From NCBI RefSeq assembly GCF_024343615.1, contig NZ_RJUB01000007.1, forward strand, positions 1-64,000: 64,000 nt of DNA, given 5' to 3'. Shown one piece after another: positions 16,233 through 24,416 of this stretch. The translations under genes were made by a program, and so were the position numbers. The notes beneath the pieces were generated by a model. It was not told the DNA's origin, made no database searches, and saw only the letters and a program-made list of their open reading frames with translations. Each line of letters starts with the position of its first letter. Position 1 is the first letter of the stretch. This DNA comes from Ferruginibacter sp. HRS2-29 (GTDB lineage: Bacteria > Bacteroidota > Bacteroidia > Chitinophagales > Chitinophagaceae).

Positions 16233-18128
16233 TTATTGTTTTACTTTATTTATTATAGGATTTTGTGATCTCCACGTTTCAACGAATTCTTTATAATTAG
16301 GATTTTGTTCCATTTTAATACCCCAGCCCCCGGGTTGCATAGAATCTTCTGGAAGTAACTCATCATATACAATTGGATCTTGACTGTCAGGGCGTTTGTC
16401 TTTTGGTGGAACGTCTATTATTGCTCTCATGGGTAATTTTACAGCTTCTCCTAAAACTATAGCTTCTCCTGTTCTTAAAATTGGCAGCATATTTACTAGT
16501 CCATCTAAATTATCACTTACAACGCTAGTAACGTGACTTCTGTCATTTGAATTAGTTAATCTTAAAGCAAAAAAAGTTCCGCATTGTGATAAAATTGTTG
16601 AGTTGATTTCAGAGGGTCTTTGACTCACAATCATAGTTCCAATTCCATATTTACGGCCCTCTTTGACTATTCTTTGAACTATTGCTAATGCAGAGCCAGC
16701 TATAGAATCATTTAGATAATTGTGCGCTTCTTCCATTACAAGTAACAATGGCCTGCTTCTTCCTCCTTGTGATAAATTTCTTGCCCAAAATAAACCTTCA
16801 TATATTATTCTCAATAGCGCGGCAATTATTGTGTTCAGCATATTATTTGGAATGCCAGAAAGATCTAGAATTGTAATAGGTTTATCTGATCCAAGCCAAT
16901 CTCCAAATAAATCATCTAAGTCTTTTGAAACAATCCCATTAATATCAGGTTTCCAATCACCGGGGGAAAACAAGAAATCATATATAGGATTTCTCAACTT
17001 AGAAGTGAATCCTTCTAATTGCCTTCGAATATTTAAATTAGAGCCACTTAAAAATATTTGGGCTGCAACTTGTGATTTATATTGAGGGGGTAAAATTAAT
17101 TCTGCATCACCTGTTTGCAAAGGAATGTTTGCATTGTCAATTGCAAATGCTTCTGTAGTATTATGTATATCAAAATCTTCTTCAATGTTACTTAAACATT
17201 GACCTGTAGCTTGGGTAGTATGGGTTGAAAAAATCATTCGTTGAAGGTGCAGCCATAATCTATTTAAACTAAAGGGAATAGGTGTATCAACGCTCAATCT
17301 TTGTAAATTGATACCATCATAAATAGTATCTGTGGCCGATTTTCTTTTTAAACTTAATATTTTATCTCCAATAATAGCTTTATCTTTTTCATCCACTTGA
17401 CCTAAAATCAGTTCAATTAATTCGTCGAAATTTAAGGCCCAAAAAGGAATATATAAATTCTTATAAATGCTATTAGTTGTTGTTTCAGTATTGATTTTAT
17501 AAATGTTAGCACGATCTTTTAAAGCGGTTCCATATTCACCGTGCAAATCAAATACGATTACTCTTGAAGATGGATATTTGGTTGGTTCTGAAATAGCATT
17601 TAACAATCCCGCAACTGTTGTCGATTTACCAGAGCCTGTTGTGCCTAGAACGGCAGAATGTCTAGTAATTAGTTTATTGATATCTACTAATGCTGGTATT
17701 GAATCAGCCCCAGCAATATGTCCAACTTTAACAAAATAGGGCTTATCAAGTTTACCATAAATATTTTTCAAATCATCCTCAGAAACCAAATGTACTTCGT
17801 CTCCGATAGTCGGATATTGAGCAATGCCCCTTTCAAATCGTCCATTCCTATACCCTTCTCCAATTAATTGAATTGTGGCCCATCGATTTCCATAGGGATT
17901 AGCGACAATTTGATTTTCTGGTACGGCGCTTGCCCCAACTTGTGATATAATTCCAAATAAATGAGAATATCCAATTGGGATTTTGGCAAAACTTCCGATT
18001 TGACCTATTCTATATCCTTCTCCATCTACAAAAGTTAACCCTGTAATTCCAATATTTGTTAAGTTGACACTTACCGTAGTCCCTTTTACATCCTGTACAA
18101 TTCCAAATAAAGTTGATTTATTTTGCAT
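16233..18128 (-). CDS. HerA-like ATPase (DUF87) of a SIR2-HerA defence system
   Basis: 631 residues from the ATG at 18128, which lies inside the last codons of the SIR2 gene (11-nt overlap). An N-terminal HAS-barrel-like region precedes Walker A LGTTGSGKSTTVAG (about residues 161-174). RVIVFDLHGEYG follows, then Walker B LLLVMEEAHNYLND, IVSQRPSEI as sensor region and an arginine-rich C-terminal part (NDRSHV). HerA proteins form hexameric DNA translocases. Paired with SIR2 they make an anti-phage complex in which the NADase/nuclease and ATPase subunits cooperate. The gene is clearly AT-richer than its neighbours, suggesting horizontal acquisition. Confidence 0.9.
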   Translation of the reverse strand: MQNKSTLFGIVQDVKGTTVSVNLTNIGITGLTFVDGEGYRIGQIGSFAKIPIGYSHLFGIISQVGASAVPENQIVANPYGNRWATIQLIGEGYRNGRFERGIAQYPTIGDEVHLVSEDDLKNIYGKLDKPYFVKVGHIAGADSIPALVDINKLITRHSAVLGTTGSGKSTTVAGLLNAISEPTKYPSSRVIVFDLHGEYGTALKDRANIYKINTETTTNSIYKNLYIPFWALNFDELIELILGQVDEKDKAIIGDKILSLKRKSATDTIYDGINLQRLSVDTPIPFSLNRLWLHLQRMIFSTHTTQATGQCLSNIEEDFDIHNTTEAFAIDNANIPLQTGDAELILPPQYKSQVAAQIFLSGSNLNIRRQLEGFTSKLRNPIYDFLFSPGDWKPDINGIVSKDLDDLFGDWLGSDKPITILDLSGIPNNMLNTIIAALLRIIYEGLFWARNLSQGGRSRPLLLVMEEAHNYLNDSIAGSALAIVQRIVKEGRKYGIGTMIVSQRPSEINSTILSQCGTFFALRLTNSNDRSHVTSVVSDNLDGLVNMLPILRTGEAIVLGEAVKLPMRAIIDVPPKDKRPDSQDPIVYDELLPEDSMQPGGWGIKMEQNPNYKEFVETWRSQNPIINKVKQ

Positions 18129-19371
18129 CAGTCGTTGTCGTTTGATTAATGCCAATTAAAGCTTGTAAAAACCTTCCCATCGTTGCGAAGTCTCCAAGTT
18201 TTAACCAGTGGTTAATAGTATTAACATCAGGAGCTCCACCAACTCCAGGAGTTATGGTGACTTTAGTTTCGACACAGGTCGCTATATTCTCATGATCTTC
18301 AAAAACTTTATTGACTTTCCATTCACCACGAAGCGTTCCTATTATAGCTTCATCATAACACCATAAGGAAAGATTTGAGCGTTGTTTTGCTATCTGAATT
18401 GCATTAGGATATCTATCTTTTATAGACCCGTCTGTGGGGTCAGTTATTGTACCAGTATCATACATTAAAGCGATAGCTATTGCTGTTGGATTTGATTTGA
18501 GCGCATTTATAATAGCCCCATTTAAGTGCATATCATTAAATGAGTAGCCACAAAGAATTAATAGTGAAGAAGGTTGTCTAATAAACTTACTTAATTGATC
18601 AATTAATGCTAAATATGGCATTTTTCTACTTTGTTCATATTTTAAATGAGAAGGGTAAATTAAATTAGCTTCCTCATATTTCGCCAAATAACTCGTGCGA
18701 TAAACGTCGTGAGAAGAATTTTGCAACCAATTTATTGATCCGTGAATCTTCCACAGCCGACTCCAATGTTTAGGAATTAAATTATCTTCAATAGCCCTTA
18801 AATCAAAAAAAGGAAACCGACTACCGACAAAACCATCAAAAAACGGAACAGAATTATCCTCAAAAGCCTGCTCCATTAAAAGGTCATAATTTGTTGTAAA
18901 AATTTCGACAGGTACTTCTCTATCAATTGAATTAATCCAACTTGCTAAATTGTGATATGGAGTATTAAGATCAGGCAGAGATACATTTAAGAGACTAGCT
19001 ATTTCTGAGCAAACATTTTTTTCTAATAATTCTAACTCATTTTCCGTAAACCCTCGAACGTTTCCTCCGGAAGAAACATTTTTTAATCCTCGTATAAAAG
19101 TCAAAATGTCTTCAATATTTTCAATGTTTTTATTTGCAAGTGCAATTTCTTTCAGAAGTAAATCGTATTTATTTTCTGGTGTTCCTGTGGCTGCTTTTAA
19201 TTTCAAATTAACTTTGATAGTTAACTCTTGTACTGCAGGGATTAAAGGCCAACTTCCAGTCGGCATATCTACTGCTAATGGACATCCAGCGGAAATAAAA
19301 AAACCAATTCGTTTTTTATCTTGAGATAAAGCTTGCCTTAGATATTTGATGTGTTTAATCGGATCGTGCAT
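18118..19371 (-). CDS. SIR2-domain effector of a SIR2-HerA defence system
   Basis: 417 residues from the ATG at 19371. A longer frame to a TTG at 19440 is less likely. The SIR2 domain shows RIGFFISAGCPLAVDMPTG (nucleotide-binding glycine region), IFTTNYDLLMEQAF with the TTN-D catalytic motif, WKIHGSINW with the expected active-site histidine, and LILCGYSFNDMHLN. A C-terminal segment of about 90 residues (TPGVGGAPDVNTINHWL...) is probably for assembly. In defence proteins this domain usually degrades NAD+ on phage infection and halts the host. It is first in an operon with HerA (overlapping) and the KTSC protein. Activity is inferred from family membership. Confidence 0.88.
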   Translation of the reverse strand: MHDPIKHIKYLRQALSQDKKRIGFFISAGCPLAVDMPTGSWPLIPAVQELTIKVNLKLKAATGTPENKYDLLLKEIALANKNIENIEDILTFIRGLKNVSSGGNVRGFTENELELLEKNVCSEIASLLNVSLPDLNTPYHNLASWINSIDREVPVEIFTTNYDLLMEQAFEDNSVPFFDGFVGSRFPFFDLRAIEDNLIPKHWSRLWKIHGSINWLQNSSHDVYRTSYLAKYEEANLIYPSHLKYEQSRKMPYLALIDQLSKFIRQPSSLLILCGYSFNDMHLNGAIINALKSNPTAIAIALMYDTGTITDPTDGSIKDRYPNAIQIAKQRSNLSLWCYDEAIIGTLRGEWKVNKVFEDHENIATCVETKVTITPGVGGAPDVNTINHWLKLGDFATMGRFLQALIGINQTTTTDAK

Positions 19372-19586
19372 ATTAGGGCAGGTTTGGGTTAAATCTGTAG
19401 GAAGGTAAAGTTTTTTATCAACAAACAAAAGTTTTAGCAATTGTGAGAAAAAACGTTCAACTGAAATAAGTACAAACCTTTTTCAGTATATATAATATCC
19501 GGTAACACTCACAAATGTTAGTAAAGCAATAATAAATCAATCAAAGAATTATTCGCTGTAAGTGCGAATCGGTAATTCTGTTTATC

Positions 19587-19614
19587 TTGGCGATAAAATG
19601 GGTACATAACTTTG
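19587..19614 (+). promoter_or_regulatory. Bacteroidota-type promoter for the phosphatase gene
   Basis: TAACTTTG at 19607-19614 matches the -7 element TAnnTTTG, with TTG at 19587-19589 as the -33 element, 17 bp away. It points to the phosphatase start at 19640. The rest of 19372-19586 is the AT-rich region upstream of the divergent SIR2 gene; I see no clear signal there. Confidence 0.65.
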
Positions 19615-19639
19615 TGCCTTCAAAATTTATATTGTTTCC

Positions 19640-20368
19640 ATGAGCAGAACGTTTGTATTCGGAGATATCCACGGGGCTTTCATAGCACTGACAGAATTGA
19701 TTGAGACCATCCAGGTGAAACCGGAAGACCGGCTTATTTTTTTAGGCGATTATGTAGATGGCTGGAGCCAATCCTACGAAGTGGTACAATACCTGATGGA
19801 ACTCGATAAAAAATATTCCTGCATTTTCATCAAAGGCAATCATGATGTATGGTGCGAAAACTGGCTTAGACAAGGAACAATCGATGAACTCTGGTATCAC
19901 AGTGGCGGCAAAGCCAGCATCGAAAGCTATTCCAACCGCACAGACCAGGATCTGAAACAGCATATCAGTTTTTTTGAACGGATGGAAAATTATCATGTTG
20001 ATGAAGAAAACCGTTTGTTTGTGCACGCCGGATTTTCGGCTGTACGCGGGCCGCAACATGAACGTTATGCCAGTAATTTTACCTGGGACAGGACACTCTG
20101 GGAAACCGCTATCAGCCTCGACGACCGCATCCCCAAAGATTCTCCCCGTTATCCCAAGCGGTTGAAATTATTCAAAGAGATCTACATCGGCCATACACCT
20201 ACTTTATACATCGGAAAATATGAGCCGGCCAATGCCGCTAATTTGTGGAACATGGATACCGGTGCAGCTTTCGATGGAAAATTATCGGTGATGGATATCG
20301 ATACCAAAGAATTCTGGCAGAGTTACCAGGTGATGGAATTATACCCTAACGAAAAAGGAAGAAACTGA
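19640..20368 (+). CDS. PP1-type serine/threonine metallophosphatase
   Basis: 242 residues with the full phosphoprotein-phosphatase motif set: GDIHG (8-12), GDYVDG, KGNHDVW, HAGFS, IGHTPT and MDTGAAFDG. These bind two metals and hydrolyse phosphomonoesters. Bacterial members act on phosphoproteins or small molecules such as diadenosine tetraphosphate; which applies here is not clear. No signal peptide, so it is cytoplasmic. It has its own promoter and is followed by a double hairpin repeat. Confidence 0.88.
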   Translation: MSRTFVFGDIHGAFIALTELIETIQVKPEDRLIFLGDYVDGWSQSYEVVQYLMELDKKYSCIFIKGNHDVWCENWLRQGTIDELWYHSGGKASIESYSNRTDQDLKQHISFFERMENYHVDEENRLFVHAGFSAVRGPQHERYASNFTWDRTLWETAISLDDRIPKDSPRYPKRLKLFKEIYIGHTPTLYIGKYEPANAANLWNMDTGAAFDGKLSVMDIDTKEFWQSYQVMELYPNEKGRN

Positions 20369-20384
20369 ATTTAATTCTTAGCTG

Positions 20385-20492
20385 TCAGCCTGAGCTTGTC
20401 GAAGGCGCCTTCGACAAGCTCAGGCTGAAAAATTTTATCTGCTGTCAGGGTGAGCTTGTCGAACCCCGCCTTCGACAAGCTCAGGCTGACAG
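20385..20492. repeat. Two adjacent REP-like hairpins (GAGCTTGTCGAAGG type)
   Basis: 20385-20428 is a 44-nt palindrome with 22-bp arms and no loop. 20442-20463 and 20471-20492 form a second, similar hairpin with two mismatches. Both share TGAGCTTGTCGAA and its complement. They lie 17 bp after the phosphatase stop codon and 31 bp before the PRPP-synthetase-like gene. Similar sequences are widespread REP-type repeats in several phyla. Confidence 0.85.
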
Positions 20493-20522
20493 ACGTTTAT
20501 TTTGATAATAACAAAAAACATC

Positions 20523-21377
20523 ATGACAACACTCAATCTCATCAACGCAGCAAAATCGGATATAAAATATTCATTGGTAACTTTTCCGGATAGCCAGCCA
20601 CATATCAAAATAGATACAGCCACACTGGGCGACGACAGGGCTGTATGCCGCATCATCACACGCATTTCGAACCCTTCAGACCTGCTGATGCCTTTGTTTG
20701 CAAAGAACGTTTTATCGTATGAAGGATTTGAAAAAGTGGAACTATATATTTCGTATCTGCTGGCAGCCCGCATGGATAGGGTTATGACGGGTGGCGAACC
20801 TTTTTCGTTGAAAGTGATGGCCAATATTATCAATTGCGCCGGGTTCAGCAAGATCAGGATATTCGATCCGCACTCGGAAGTAAGTACGGCTTTGCTGGAT
20901 AATTCGTATGCCATCAGCAATACGGCATTTGTAGCGGATGCGTTGAAAGATTACCAGTCCAAAACATCTTCTTCCACCGCCGAAGGATTCTGCATCGTTT
21001 CGCCGGATGCGGGCGCCTTGAAAAAAATATACAAAGTAGCCGAAGCGCTCAACGGAATGGAAGTGGTGGAATGTATGAAGAACCGGGATGTGAAAACCGG
21101 GAAGTTGTCGGGCTTTAAAGTATTTGCCGAAAACCTTGCAGGCAAAACCTGTTTCATTGTGGACGATATCTGCGATGGTGGCGGTACGTTCATCGGTGTG
21201 GCGGAAGAATTGCGCAAACTCAATGCCGCAAAAGTGATCCTGGTCATCAGTCACGGAATATTCAGCAAAGGATTGTCACTGCAAAATGTGGACGAAATAT
21301 ACTGCACCAATTCTTACAAAGAAATACAGGAAGAAAATGCGCATATCACTGTAATTGATGTGCAAAAATACTTATAG
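20523..21377 (+). CDS. Ribose-phosphate pyrophosphokinase-like protein
   Basis: 284 residues from the ATG at 20523, shorter than housekeeping PRPP synthetase (about 310). Matching segments are YLLAARMDRVMTGGEPFSLKVMANII (the flexible catalytic loop, split here by an unusual MDRVMTGGEPFS), FDPHSEVSTALLDN, and the PRPP-binding loop CFIVDDICDGGGTF. It should make PRPP from ribose-5-phosphate and ATP. Paralogs of this divergent type are often linked to nicotinamide phosphoribosyltransferase in NAD salvage, but no such gene is adjacent. The altered loop leaves full activity uncertain. Confidence 0.78.
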   Translation: MTTLNLINAAKSDIKYSLVTFPDSQPHIKIDTATLGDDRAVCRIITRISNPSDLLMPLFAKNVLSYEGFEKVELYISYLLAARMDRVMTGGEPFSLKVMANIINCAGFSKIRIFDPHSEVSTALLDNSYAISNTAFVADALKDYQSKTSSSTAEGFCIVSPDAGALKKIYKVAEALNGMEVVECMKNRDVKTGKLSGFKVFAENLAGKTCFIVDDICDGGGTFIGVAEELRKLNAAKVILVISHGIFSKGLSLQNVDEIYCTNSYKEIQEENAHITVIDVQKYL

Positions 21378-21419
21378 AATATCCAGCCTTTCTTTTGGCT
21401 TGCAAGCTAAATATAATGA

Positions 21420-21468
21420 GCCGGGAAGACGGGAAGAAGAAAAAAATACATCTTCCCGTCTTCCCGGC
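21420..21468. repeat. 18-bp perfect hairpin of GGGAAGAC words
   Basis: 21420-21437 and 21451-21468 are exact inverted 18-bp repeats (GCCGGGAAGACGGGAAGA) with a 13-nt loop, and a third CTTCCCG word follows at 21481. It lies 42 bp after the PRPP-synthetase-like gene and could act as a terminator, but it has no T-run. Confidence 0.8.
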
Positions 21469-21562
21469 AACTATATTTTGCTTCCCGTTTATCAAATTCG
21501 CTCCCTGCATTTACTCAAAAACCCTAACTTGCCTTACTTTTTTACACTAATTATCACCTGAT

Positions 21563-23707
21563 ATGCAATTAACCAGTCGTATAGTGGCAGCACTCGTTTT
21601 GCCCTGCATCTGTTATTCTGTGACCGCACAAAAAAAGGCTCTCACAGACAACCAGTATTTCAAATCAGATTTCAAGGGGATCGTACAGTCGTTGTCGGCC
21701 GCTACTCGATGGATCGACAATACGCATTTTTTGTTGCTCAAAGATTCAAAAACATTTGTGGTAGATGCAAAAACCGGCGCTGAAAGAGAAGCCGGTGATG
21801 CGGATAAGACCGTAACGAAAGAGCCCGCTAAAACTACCGCATTCATAAAAAATGCGAACGTATTTGCCAAAGTAAACGATGTTGAAATACAGCTTACCAA
21901 TGATCCTGCACCGGAAGTGAACCCTACGGTAAGCCCGGATGGTAACTATGTGGCCTACACGAAAAAGAATGATCTCTATACCGTGAATATCGCTACCAAA
22001 AAAGAAACACGCCTCACCAATGATGGTACCGATGTGATATTGAACGGGTATGCCAGCTGGGTATACATGGAAGAGATACTAGGAAGGGCTACGGCTTACA
22101 AGGCTTACTGGTGGAGCCCCGACAGCAAACACATCGCTTATTTCCGCTCGGATGAAAATAAAGTTCCTGAGTTCATCATCACCGACGGGCCGGGCCTGCA
22201 TGGGGTGGTAGAAAAAACACGTTACCCGAAAGTGGGTGATCCTAATCCTGAAGTGAAGGTAGGTATCGTATCGCCGGATGGCGGCGCTACCGTATGGAGT
22301 GATTTCAATGAAAAAGACGACCAGTATTTCGGAATGCCTTACTGGAAGCCGGATGGCAGCGCCTTGCTGGTGCAATGGATGAACAGGTTGCAGAATAACC
22401 TGGTCATTTATGAAGTGAATCTTACTACAGGCGCTAAAAAAGAATTTTACAACGAAACACAAAAGACCTGGATCGAACTGGAAAACAAGCGCCTCACTTT
22501 TTTAAAGAACGGAAAAGGATTGATCCTGCAGAGTGATGCTACAGGATGGAGCCATCTTTACAATTATGATATGAATGGCAAACTCCTCAATGCGATCACA
22601 TCGGGTAAGTTTACTGTAACGGATGTGAATTACATCGATGAAAAAAACAACCTCGTTTATTTCTGTGCCCGTAGCAGGGAAAATACGGCGCACAAAGATT
22701 TTTATAAAGTCGGTCTCAATGGTAAAGGCCTCACCAGGCTTAGTTTTGGTGATTTCAGCCATGTGATCACCAGCATTTCTCCTGATGGAAGTTATTTTAT
22801 TACCAATTACAGCAATGTATCTACGCCGGCGAGGCTTGCATTGGTGAGCAATAAAGGAAAGATCATTAAAGAACTGGGCAATGCGAAAGCTGCGGAATTT
22901 GATTCTTATGAACTGGCAAAGACTGAATTCCTTCGGGTGAAAAGCGACGACGGATTATACGATCTTCCGATGAAAGTGACCTGGCCGGTGAATATGGATA
23001 AAAATAAAAAATACCCGGTGCTGATCTCCATTTACGGTGGTCCGGATGCGGGCAACTGTAATGATACCTGGACATTATCCGGCAACCAGCAGTTTTACGC
23101 CAAAGAAGGATTGATACAGGTAGTAATGGATCACAGGGCCAGCGGGCATTTTGGCAAAGAAGGCGTAAATTATATGTACCACAACCTTGGCTACTGGGAA
23201 ATGAAAGATTACAGCACTATGGTAAAATGGCTGATCGCTAACGGTAACGCCGACCCCACAAAGATCTGCATTACCGGCTTCAGCTACGGTGGCTACATGA
23301 GTTGTTATGCACTTACCTACGGTGCAGATGTGTTCACCCATGGCATGGCAGGTGGCAGCGTGGTAGACTGGACACTCTACGATTCTCATTATACCGAACG
23401 ATTCATGGGCACACCGGCCAATAATCCTGAAGGATATAAAACAAGCTCCGTACTCACTTATGCTGATAAGCTGAAAGGCAAGTTGCAACTGGTTCACGGC
23501 ATTGTAGATGATAACGTGCATCTTCAGAACAGCATCCAGCTTTCTTCCAAATTACAGGATCTGAAAAAAGATTTTGAAGAAATGTTTTACAGCGGTGGCC
23601 GCCACGGGTGGGGAGGAAACAAAGGGGCGCATTTCGCTAACCTGAAAACAAAATTCATCTATAAGTATCTGTTGGAGAAAGATGTTCCGGCAGGAATGCT
23701 GAGATAG
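21563..23707 (+). CDS. S9 family peptidase, dipeptidyl peptidase IV type
   Basis: 714 residues, the usual length. A signal peptide (1-22, ending VTAQ) targets it to the periplasm or outer membrane. An N-terminal eight-bladed DPP-IV propeller (about 40-480) includes the EEILGRATAYKAYWWSPDS segment that holds the substrate N-terminus. The C-terminal alpha/beta hydrolase has the nucleophile S574 in GFSYGGYMS, the acid in HGIVDDNVH and the histidine in GGRHGWGG. It removes X-Pro or similar dipeptides in peptide scavenging. The TAG stop is the first three bases of a TAGTGAATAGT repeat word. Confidence 0.94.
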   Translation: MQLTSRIVAALVLPCICYSVTAQKKALTDNQYFKSDFKGIVQSLSAATRWIDNTHFLLLKDSKTFVVDAKTGAEREAGDADKTVTKEPAKTTAFIKNANVFAKVNDVEIQLTNDPAPEVNPTVSPDGNYVAYTKKNDLYTVNIATKKETRLTNDGTDVILNGYASWVYMEEILGRATAYKAYWWSPDSKHIAYFRSDENKVPEFIITDGPGLHGVVEKTRYPKVGDPNPEVKVGIVSPDGGATVWSDFNEKDDQYFGMPYWKPDGSALLVQWMNRLQNNLVIYEVNLTTGAKKEFYNETQKTWIELENKRLTFLKNGKGLILQSDATGWSHLYNYDMNGKLLNAITSGKFTVTDVNYIDEKNNLVYFCARSRENTAHKDFYKVGLNGKGLTRLSFGDFSHVITSISPDGSYFITNYSNVSTPARLALVSNKGKIIKELGNAKAAEFDSYELAKTEFLRVKSDDGLYDLPMKVTWPVNMDKNKKYPVLISIYGGPDAGNCNDTWTLSGNQQFYAKEGLIQVVMDHRASGHFGKEGVNYMYHNLGYWEMKDYSTMVKWLIANGNADPTKICITGFSYGGYMSCYALTYGADVFTHGMAGGSVVDWTLYDSHYTERFMGTPANNPEGYKTSSVLTYADKLKGKLQLVHGIVDDNVHLQNSIQLSSKLQDLKKDFEEMFYSGGRHGWGGNKGAHFANLKTKFIYKYLLEKDVPAGMLR

Positions 23708-23741
23708 TGAATAGTCAATTGTGAATGGTGAATGGTCAATA
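23705..23741. repeat. TAGTGAATAGT repeat, family F copy 2, supplying the peptidase stop
   Basis: Starts TAGTGAATAGTCAATTGTG at the peptidase stop codon, then GAATGG words, TCAATAGTGAAACC and a short unique tail. It is homologous to 9521-9557 (minus) beyond the simple words, sharing AAACCwTCGAA. Confidence 0.75.
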
Positions 23742-23800
23742 GTGAAACCATCGAACGTTGTTATTATATGGATAGTTTGTAATAACAGAATTATATATCC

Positions 23801-23830
23801 AAAAGGCCGATGATAGATCATCGGCCTTTT
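23801..23830 (+). terminator. Rho-independent terminator after the S9 peptidase
   Basis: AAAAGGCCGATGA (23801-23813) and TCATCGGCCTTTT (23818-23830) form a perfect 13-bp stem with a 4-nt loop and a following T run. Confidence 0.88.
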
Positions 23831-23929
23831 TTGTACGCTCCACAGAGGTATACCTGCAAATTAATTCGTGTAATCACCATACTTGCATTATAGAAACTTT
23901 GTATTTATATTAGTCAAAACTTTTGCTGT

Positions 23930-24328
23930 ATGAATAAAATCTCACATCATCGTCTTGCATGTATTGTATTTGCCATCATCATGGGAATATTTGGAATTTT
24001 CCATCTTTTCAATGCTGAAAATATGAAGGGTACTGTTCCTTCCTGGATACCCGGAGGGATCATCTGGGTGTATATTACGGGTATCGGGTTTGTATTGGCT
24101 TCGGTAGCTATTCTCATCAACAAACAAACAAAGCTGGCGTGTTACCTGCTGGCGGCCATGTTACTGATCTTTATCTTTACCATCCATGTGCCCACGATTG
24201 CTTCCGGCAAAGACGAAGCAACCAAGCAGATGGCGTTGTTGCTGATGTTGAAAGATGTAGGGCTTACCATGGCTGCGGTTTTGGTAGGATATAACTCCGA
24301 CAGGCCGGATGATGAACCGAATGAATAA
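23930..24328 (+). CDS. DoxX-like small membrane protein
   Basis: 132 residues with four membrane segments (about 8-27, 42-62, 69-87 and 100-120). The pattern GIFGIFHLFNAENMKGTVPSWIP, then a helix with GIGFVLASVAIL and a C-terminal DVGLTMAAVLVGY, fits the DoxX/DoxX-like membrane family. Such proteins are small helical bundles; some are linked to quinone or redox chemistry, but the role here is unknown. AACTTTG at about 23898-23904 is a possible -7 box. It ends at a strong bidirectional terminator shared with the convergent DUF5916 gene. Confidence 0.65.
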   Translation: MNKISHHRLACIVFAIIMGIFGIFHLFNAENMKGTVPSWIPGGIIWVYITGIGFVLASVAILINKQTKLACYLLAAMLLIFIFTIHVPTIASGKDEATKQMALLLMLKDVGLTMAAVLVGYNSDRPDDEPNE

Positions 24329-24386
24329 ATTCAATTAAGAATTAAGAATGTTTGCCAGGGCAAAGATTCCTGGATAATCGAAATTT

Positions 24387-24415
24387 AAAATGGCTGCAGT
24401 ATCTGCAGCCATTTT
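24387..24415. terminator. Bidirectional terminator
   Basis: AAAATGGCTGCAG (24387-24399) and CTGCAGCCATTTT (24403-24415) form a perfect 13-bp stem with a 3-nt loop between the convergent DoxX-like and DUF5916 genes. AATTAAGAATTAAGAATG words (24334-24351) precede it; the same words recur near 63487-63512. Confidence 0.85.
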
Positions 24416-24416
24416 A

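Noticed and set aside
20385..20492. Double hairpin as evidence of a RAYT transposase system
   Set aside because: No RAYT (REP-associated tyrosine transposase) gene is in the window; similar hairpins are widespread.
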